A stretch of 10,500 nucleotides of DNA from Syntrophomonadaceae bacterium. GTDB lineage: Bacteria > Bacillota > Dethiobacteria > DTU022. Made by a program: the position numbers and the translations under genes. The notes below the pieces were generated by a model, which made no database searches, was not told where the DNA came from, and worked only from the letters and a program-made list of their open reading frames with translations. Position 1 is the first letter of the stretch. Each line of letters begins with the position of its first letter. Of the stretch, positions 6,635 through 10,500 are shown one piece after another. The stretch is from NCBI GenBank assembly GCA_003558195.1, contig PWMM01000166.1, positions 1 to 10,500 of the forward strand, written 5' to 3'.

Positions 6635-6641
6635 GAGGAGG
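6635..6641 (+). promoter_or_regulatory. Ribosome binding site that decides the dctP start
   Basis: GAGGAGG ends 6 bases before the ATG at 6648. It supports that start over the in-frame GTG at 6621, which would add nine residues before the signal peptide and has no good site upstream. Confidence 0.85.
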
Positions 6642-6647
6642 CTAAAA

Positions 6648-7805
6648 ATGTTTATCGGTAAAAGTAAAGCAATGCTTATGTTTTTCATGGTTTTAATGCT
6701 AGCAGTGGCAATGGTTTTTGCTGCAGGATGCGATGATGCTGATGAACCGGTTGAGGATGTAGAAGAAGTCGATGAAGTAAACGAAGTAGAAGAAGTTGAT
6801 GAAGATGAGGAAGAAGCTGCACCGGTTGAACCGGAATACGAATGGCGTTTTGGCGCTTATTTTTCAACGGATCACCACCTGACCCAGGGAGCTTTGAAAT
6901 TTGCTGAAGAAATGGACAGGCTCACTGATGGACGAGTTTTAGTTGATGTCTATCCTGATATGCAATTAGGTACTGGTGAAGAGATGCTGGAAGGTGTTCA
7001 GCTTGGCAGTATTGATTTATGTGAAGCTACCCTGACTGCTGTAACCGAGTGGGACGACACCTTTTTCTTTTTAAACTTACCGTTCCTGTTTCACGAACCT
7101 GAAGTTGCCTATGCTTTCCTTGATGGCCCCATGGGCCGGGATCTGCTTGGCGAAGTAGGAGATACCAATATCCGGGTTATCGCCTTTTGGGAAAATGGTT
7201 TCCGTAATATCACCAGCAATATTGGTCCGATTGTTGAACCTGAAGATATTGTTGGACAGGATATCCGCTTAATGCCAAACCCCGTTCACATGGACGGTTT
7301 TTCTCAGGTAAATGCAAATCCAACCCCAATGGCTTTTGGTGAGTTGTTCACTGCCCTGCAGCAGGGTGTTATTGATGGGCAGGAGAACCCACTGGCTAAT
7401 ATCTATGACATGTCTTTCCACGAAGTACAGGATTATTTAACAGTCAGCGGTCATTACTATGATGTTACCGGTTTTTACATTACTGAATCACTCTACCAGT
7501 CATTACCGGGAGATATCCAGGATGCCGTTGATGAAGCCGCGATAGCTGCTACGAAGTACCATCGTGGTTTAGCCCGTGAAGCAGATGAAAGACTACTCGA
7601 TTATTATCTTGAAAGTGATCATTTTGTAGAGGTAAACGTGCTTACTCCTGAACAAAAAGCAAGATGGCAGGAAGCTATGGCCGGCACATACGATAATTTC
7701 CGGGATCAAATTGGTGCAGACTTCCTCGAAGAAGTATTAGAAGAGGTTGAGAGCTTGCATCAGCAGTTTTACGATGGCGAACTGGACACCTCAGATCTTT
7801 ACTAA
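6648..7805 (+). CDS. dctP: TRAP transporter solute-binding lipoprotein DctP
   Basis: This 385-residue extracellular binding protein captures the substrate and delivers it to DctQM. Residues 1-27 form a lipoprotein signal ending FAAG, and C28 is the lipid anchor, as expected in a Gram-positive cell. Residues 29-63 are an extreme acidic linker: 21 of 35 are Asp or Glu and none is Lys or Arg. Its core has Val at every third place from 35 to 50. The DctP fold follows, with FGAYFSTDHHLTQGALKFAE (68-87), LGSIDL (119-124), the conserved Arg R207 and N211 in GQDIRLMPNP, and DGQENPLANI (243-252). R207 is the residue that in characterised DctP proteins salt-bridges the substrate carboxylate, so an organic acid ligand is likely. 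The exact acid is unknown. A strong terminator follows 45 bases downstream. Confidence 0.95.
   Translation: MFIGKSKAMLMFFMVLMLAVAMVFAAGCDDADEPVEDVEEVDEVNEVEEVDEDEEEAAPVEPEYEWRFGAYFSTDHHLTQGALKFAEEMDRLTDGRVLVDVYPDMQLGTGEEMLEGVQLGSIDLCEATLTAVTEWDDTFFFLNLPFLFHEPEVAYAFLDGPMGRDLLGEVGDTNIRVIAFWENGFRNITSNIGPIVEPEDIVGQDIRLMPNPVHMDGFSQVNANPTPMAFGELFTALQQGVIDGQENPLANIYDMSFHEVQDYLTVSGHYYDVTGFYITESLYQSLPGDIQDAVDEAAIAATKYHRGLAREADERLLDYYLESDHFVEVNVLTPEQKARWQEAMAGTYDNFRDQIGADFLEEVLEEVESLHQQFYDGELDTSDLY
6750..6803 (+). repeat. Six 9-bp coding repeats in the DctP linker
   Basis: Six units of the form GTN-GAN-GAN encode Val followed by two mostly acidic residues, starting at V35, V38, V41, V44, V47 and V50. 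Units 2 and 5 are identical (GTAGAAGAA). Such a tract can change length by replication slippage without breaking the frame. Confidence 0.8.
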
Positions 7806-7850
7806 TTATTATTTCGTGGTCCAGCCTTAAGAAAATATCTCGTTTAAAAA

Positions 7851-7889
7851 TACCAGGGTCGGATTTAACATCCACCCTGGTATTTTTTT
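7851..7889 (+). terminator. Rho-independent terminator of the TRAP operon
   Basis: TACCAGGGT (7851-7859) pairs with ACCCTGGTA (7874-7882). Inside it, GGAT (7861-7864) pairs with ATCC (7870-7873) past a single bulged C, leaving a five-base loop. Seven T residues follow (7883-7889), and an A tract precedes the stem, so it may act in both directions. It closes the dctQMP transcript. Confidence 0.95.
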
Positions 7890-8040
7890 AATATTGGTTT
7901 CATAACAGCTACCTAAAAAACTTTTAAATAAGCTGATCCTGGTTATGTTAAATCTTTTAAAAAGTTTAGTAGTCCAGGTGTGTTAGGGGTTTTTCTGGCA
8001 AATGGGAGCAGGTTCCAATTACAATCATTATCGTGAGGTG

Positions 8041-8046
8041 TATAAT
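8041..8046 (+). promoter_or_regulatory. Candidate -10 box for the small lipoprotein gene
   Basis: A perfect TATAAT lies 49 bases before the ATG at 8096, after the TRAP terminator, where a new promoter is needed. The -35 region (about 8018-8024, ATTACAA) is weak. The rest of the 290-base gap from 7806 holds no gene. Confidence 0.5.
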
Positions 8047-8095
8047 AAAAAGTAAGGGTTTGTATTTTGAAAATTACTGGTGAAGGTGGTCAACA

Positions 8096-8434
8096 ATGAT
8101 TAATTATAGAAAATGGTTAACTATAGTTCTGATCCCAATTATTGCTATGGTGGCAATTTCTTGCTCTGAAGAAGATGAAGCTGGCCTGGTTGATGATGAA
8201 AAGTATACCCTGCTTCTTGACAGCGCTGAAAAAACCTGGTGGGTTGATCCTGCTTCAATTAAAACAGCTGACCTGCCGGAAGATGAAAAAATTCTGGAAG
8301 TAAGATTAAAGATTGATCATAAAGAACATGAAGTGATTGAACAGGTAAAATGGTATATCTCTGCTGAAACTAAGAGATACAAATCAGCTACGGTAACCAT
8401 CTTTAACTATGATGATCGGATTGTGGAGCAGTGA
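8096..8434 (+). CDS. Small lipoprotein, probable Adhesin_E-like fold, ended by an in-frame TGA
   Basis: The frame encodes 112 residues. Residues 1-22 are a lipoprotein signal and C23 (VAISC) is the likely lipid anchor, followed by an acidic spacer (SEEDEAGLVDDE), so the product should sit on the outer face of the membrane. The rest looks like a small beta-rich domain: TWWVDPASI (47-55) followed by LEVRLKID (67-74) recalls the surface-adhesin-E-like lipoproteins of anaerobes, a recollection I cannot verify here. The start has AAGGTGG at 8083-8089. What is odd is that the frame does not decay after the TGA at 8432-8434: it runs a further 31 codons to TAA at 8528, with the kind of ending expected of such a domain. 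The gene is therefore either recently truncated, read through, or carries a sequencing error. Function is unknown. Confidence 0.75.
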   Translation: MINYRKWLTIVLIPIIAMVAISCSEEDEAGLVDDEKYTLLLDSAEKTWWVDPASIKTADLPEDEKILEVRLKIDHKEHEVIEQVKWYISAETKRYKSATVTIFNYDDRIVEQ

Positions 8435-8530
8435 CATATTTTATTCGACTGGGTTTCGTGGGAACCTATTCAACCTTCAAGCCCCGAAAGTGAAGTGCGG
8501 CAGTTTGTCTTGGAGCAGGCCGGAATTTAA
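8435..8530 (+). pseudogene. In-frame continuation of the lipoprotein past the TGA
   Basis: Reading on in the same frame gives HILFDWVSWEPI, then QPSSPESEVRQFVLEQAGI, then TAA. Two Trp codons, a W-x-P-I-x-P pattern and a closing amphipathic helix look like a genuine protein C-terminus and not random sequence. No separate start or ribosome binding site belongs to this piece, so it should be read as the lost or read-through end of the gene before it. Confidence 0.6.
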
Positions 8531-8548
8531 ACTGAACCACATCAGCTC

Positions 8549-8580
8549 TTAAGATTTTTAACATGGGCCCGTTATCTTAA
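8549..8580 (+). other. Hairpin after the lipoprotein frame
   Basis: TTAAGAT (8549-8555) plus AAC (8560-8562) pairs with GTT plus ATCTTAA (8571-8580), with a TTTT bulge and an eight-base loop. It is followed by AAAAGC on the + strand, so it does not look like a + strand terminator. Confidence 0.35.
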
Positions 8581-8623
8581 AAAGCAGAGGTTTCCCCCTT
8601 GCTTTAAAGCATGGTTGGGCCAG

Positions 8624-8629
8624 AGAGGT
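8624..8629 (+). promoter_or_regulatory. Ribosome binding site that decides the acetyltransferase start
   Basis: AGAGGT ends 8 bases before the ATG at 8638. The alternative in-frame ATG at 8611 has no usable site nearby; the nearest GAGG is about 20 bases away. Confidence 0.65.
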
Positions 8630-8637
8630 CTCGGGTT

Positions 8638-9108
8638 ATGCCAGAACAGAAGAGCTTAAACAGGGCCAAAATAAGAAAAGCTGTAGCAGGGGACCTGCCG
8701 AAGGTTAAAGCCTGTGCACATGAAGCTTATCTTAAATACTTAGAAAGAATGGGCCGGAAGCCCCCTCCAATGGTAGCAGATTTTGATAAGCTTATTTGTG
8801 AGGGCCTGGTTTATATCGTTTATAGCAATTTAGATCTTTATGGCTACGCAGTTTTTTACCCCAAAGGTTCTGCCCTGCATTTAGAAAATGTCGCTGTATA
8901 CCCAAAGTATCAGGGTTGCGGGCTTGGCAGAAAACTGGTTGCTTTTGTTGAAGAGAGGGCTAAAGATTGTGGTTGTACTGCAGTTGAATTATATACAAAT
9001 GCAAAAATGCATGAAAATATAGCCTGGTATGAAAAGCTAGGCTATGAGATTACCGCTAGAAGAACCGAATCTGGTTTGGAGCGGGTTTACTTTATGAAAA
9101 AAATCTAG
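8638..9108 (+). CDS. GNAT-family N-acetyltransferase
   Basis: This 156-residue cytoplasmic protein should transfer an acetyl group from acetyl-CoA to an amine. The GNAT fold can be followed in order: KIRKAVAGDLPKV (11-23) is the first strand and helix, YIVYSNLDLYGYAVFY (59-74) the central strands, and LHLENVAVYPKYQGCGLG (80-97) is motif A with the acetyl-CoA pyrophosphate loop Q92-G-C-G-L-G97. HENIAWYEKLGYEI (125-138) is the conserved late Tyr/aromatic motif. The usual start call would be the ATG at 8611, but the ribosome binding site favours 8638, which removes nine residues of poor character (MVGPERSRV). The acceptor (small molecule, antibiotic or protein N-terminus) is not predictable. It has no obvious link to its neighbours, and no clear terminator separates it from the regulator gene. 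Confidence 0.9.
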   Translation: MPEQKSLNRAKIRKAVAGDLPKVKACAHEAYLKYLERMGRKPPPMVADFDKLICEGLVYIVYSNLDLYGYAVFYPKGSALHLENVAVYPKYQGCGLGRKLVAFVEERAKDCGCTAVELYTNAKMHENIAWYEKLGYEITARRTESGLERVYFMKKI

Positions 9109-9157
9109 CCCTAAAGCTTAAAAATAATTGTATGAAAAACTGGCCTGATTTCAGCAC

Positions 9158-9170
9158 CGCTATGCTAGCG
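9158..9170. promoter_or_regulatory. Palindrome upstream of the GntR gene
   Basis: CGCTA-TGC-TAGCG is a perfect 5-3-5 palindrome, the same geometry as TCAGG-ATA-CCTGA before the TRAP operon but different in sequence. Just before it, AACTGGCCTGATTTCAGC (9138-9155) partly resembles the surroundings of palindrome B copy 1. An autoregulatory site is possible but unproven. Confidence 0.35.
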
Positions 9171-9321
9171 TAACCTACCATTCTCAGAAATATTTTAACT
9201 ACAAAGAATATATTAAAAAAATTTTTTATCCGGCAGGAAATTGAAAATCTTTATCGAACAAGTTAGTTATCGGGTATTTCAAACATTCAAATATCAGACC
9301 AATTTTAAGGGGAAGTGATTT

Positions 9322-10035
9322 ATGGAGGAGATAAAGCGGGTTAGGATTTACGAAATGGTTGCTGAAAAAATTAAAACCCTAATTACCAGCGGCCATTATC
9401 AGGTTGGCGATATGCTCCCTACAGAGCGTGAATTCGCTCAAAACTATGGAGTAAGCCGTTCGGCTGTGCGTGAAGCAATGATCGTGCTTCACCGTATCGG
9501 CTTGATTGACAATATGCCGGGTAGAGGGACGGTGGTTGTCAGCGTCTCTGAGCCGTCTGTAAATGAGTACCTTCTAGAACTGCTTCGCAACAAGGAATTA
9601 AGTATCACTGAACTGCTGGAGTTTAGAAAAGGTATCGAAATTGAAGCGGTATCGCTGGCTGCCAAGCGTTGCACGGCTGAAGACCTGGCCATCCTCAAAG
9701 AAAAGCTTACCCTGCTCGAAGAGGCAGTGGCCAGGGGCGAGATAGCCGGTAAGGAGGACCATGGTTTTCATGTTACCCTGGCTGCGTTGACTAAAAATGA
9801 TCTATATATTGCAGTGATGACTGCCGTTTCATCTGTAATGCAAAGCTTTATTGAAAAAACCCGGGCTGAAACCTTAAATACCCCGGGCGGTCCAGGTAAA
9901 GTCCTTTCCGAACACCGGTTAATTGTTGATGCCATTGATAAAAAGAATTCAGAAGAGGCGCGCTTAGCAATGCGCACCCATATCGAAAATGTCTTAAAAC
10001 GCATGGACAGCTACCGGGAACAACAGCGTATTTAG
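9322..10035 (+). CDS. FadR-subfamily GntR transcriptional regulator (FCD domain)
   Basis: This 237-residue DNA-binding protein is a typical carboxylate-sensing regulator. The N-terminal winged helix shows LPTEREFAQNYGVSRSAVRE (32-51), with the wing at MPGRGTVV (65-72). The all-helical FCD ligand domain follows, and its metal-binding residues are all recognisable: D146 and H150 (EDHGFH), H198 (SEHRLIVDAI) and H220 (MRTHIENV). Proteins with this set usually bind an organic acid through a metal ion and control its uptake and oxidation, as LldR, DgoR and similar regulators do. The start has AAGGGGAAG at 9307-9315. It sits 54 bases before a CoA ligase gene and about 4.7 kb from the palindromes before the TRAP operon. 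The likely targets are that ligase operon, the transporter, or both; which is inference. Confidence 0.94.
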   Translation: MEEIKRVRIYEMVAEKIKTLITSGHYQVGDMLPTEREFAQNYGVSRSAVREAMIVLHRIGLIDNMPGRGTVVVSVSEPSVNEYLLELLRNKELSITELLEFRKGIEIEAVSLAAKRCTAEDLAILKEKLTLLEEAVARGEIAGKEDHGFHVTLAALTKNDLYIAVMTAVSSVMQSFIEKTRAETLNTPGGPGKVLSEHRLIVDAIDKKNSEEARLAMRTHIENVLKRMDSYREQQRI

Positions 10036-10076
10036 GACAGTTAAATTTAAGTGAACCGGACAAATTAAACATATTT

Positions 10077-10083
10077 AAAGGAG
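10077..10083 (+). promoter_or_regulatory. Ribosome binding site of the CoA ligase gene
   Basis: AAAGGAG ends 6 bases before the ATG at 10090 and fixes the start. The gap after the GntR stop is only 54 bases and has no terminator, so read-through from the regulator gene is likely. Confidence 0.8.
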
Positions 10084-10089
10084 TAAGTC

Positions 10090-10500
10090 ATGAAATTATT
10101 GGAATATCAGGGTAAAAAGCTTTTTGAAGCAAGCGGGATCCCTGTTCCGCAAGGCAGGGTTGTAACTGAAGTAGAAGAAGCCCTGGCGGCTGCTAAAGCT
10201 ATTGGTGGCGAGGTAGCCTTAAAAGTGCAGGTGCCCGTTGGCGGTCGTGGTAAGGCTGGCGGTATTAAACTGGCTTCCGGGGATCAGGTTGCCCGGGATG
10301 CGGAGAAACTGCTGGCGATGAAGATTAAAGATTACCAGGTGGAAAAATTATTGGTGGAAGAAAAAGTAGAAGCTGAGCAGGAACTATATTTAGGCGTGGT
10401 GGTCGATACTGATTCAGGAAACATCATTGTTTTGTTTTCACCTGAGGGCGGTGTGGATATTGAAGAGATCGCTTCCCACTCTCCGGAAAAAGTCTTTCGC
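10090..10500 (+). CDS. sucC: Succinyl-CoA synthetase-type beta subunit (3' truncated)
   Basis: The first 137 residues of an ADP-forming CoA ligase beta subunit are present; the family has about 380-390, so the rest lies beyond the window. MKLLEYQGKKLFEASGIPVP is the classic start of the ATP-grasp subunit. VALKVQVPVGGRGKAGGIKLA (42-62) is the nucleotide loop, with K45 matching the phosphate-binding Lys of E. coli SucC. That loop has Pro-Val where E. coli has His-Ala. VEKLLVEEKVEAEQELYLGV (84-103) continues the fold. The enzyme makes ATP from an acyl-CoA or the reverse; malate-CoA ligase and other dicarboxylate-CoA ligases share this subunit type, so succinate is likely but not proven. An alpha subunit gene should follow. 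The FadR-type regulator immediately upstream suggests substrate-dependent control instead of simple housekeeping expression. Confidence 0.9.
   Translation, partial: MKLLEYQGKKLFEASGIPVPQGRVVTEVEEALAAAKAIGGEVALKVQVPVGGRGKAGGIKLASGDQVARDAEKLLAMKIKDYQVEKLLVEEKVEAEQELYLGVVVDTDSGNIIVLFSPEGGVDIEEIASHSPEKVFR

Noticed and set aside
8432..8480. TGA as a selenocysteine codon
   Set aside because: No good bacterial SECIS-type hairpin follows at the right distance; the best pairing, CGA with TCG, is only three bases long. The surrounding residues show no redox motif.
9213..9227. A7-T6 tract as a terminator or origin element
   Set aside because: A pure A/T tract lacks a GC stem, and there are no DnaA-box clusters or iterons nearby. 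It may bend DNA, but nothing more can be supported.

Overview
The window looks like a piece of a strictly anaerobic, Gram-positive chromosome, most likely a Clostridia member related to the Peptococcaceae or syntrophic lineages. This is inference from gene content, not a database match. The signs are a tungsten/molybdopterin aldehyde ferredoxin oxidoreductase (AOR), strong GGAGG-type ribosome binding sites, a lipoprotein-anchored TRAP solute-binding protein, a TTG start with a good Shine-Dalgarno, and moderate GC. Every gene reads on the + strand. I saw no tRNA, rRNA, CRISPR array, insertion sequence or phage gene.

Layout. Bases 1-999 hold the C-terminal half of an AOR cut by the window edge. 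Bases 1150-2133 encode a D-2-hydroxyacid dehydrogenase, 2260-3411 an iron-dependent alcohol dehydrogenase, and 3442-4212 a short-chain dehydrogenase; the last two form a tight pair. A 455-base non-coding region (4213-4667) follows and is the most structured DNA here. It carries two different palindromic motifs, each present twice, plus several hairpins. Bases 4668-7805 encode a complete TRAP transporter in the order DctQ-DctM-DctP, closed by a textbook terminator at 7851-7889. Next come a small lipoprotein gene whose frame continues past an in-frame TGA (8096-8434, continuation to 8530), a GNAT acetyltransferase (8638-9108), a FadR-type GntR regulator (9322-10035), and the start of a succinyl-CoA-synthetase-type beta subunit (10090 to the window end).

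How the genes may work together. The TRAP transporter would import an organic acid. The three dehydrogenases and AOR would interconvert hydroxy, keto, aldehyde and acid forms. AOR plus an iron alcohol dehydrogenase can link an acid, its aldehyde and its alcohol. The downstream CoA ligase would feed CoA esters into central metabolism. The GntR/FCD protein is the obvious local candidate for sensing a carboxylate and binding one of the repeated palindromes before the TRAP operon. The substrate cannot be read from the sequence.

Best leads: the paired palindromes before the transporter, the TGA-interrupted lipoprotein frame, and a six-unit 9-bp coding repeat in the linker of the binding protein. 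I did not find clear evidence of a wholly new system; most of the window is a recognisable organic-acid uptake and redox neighbourhood.
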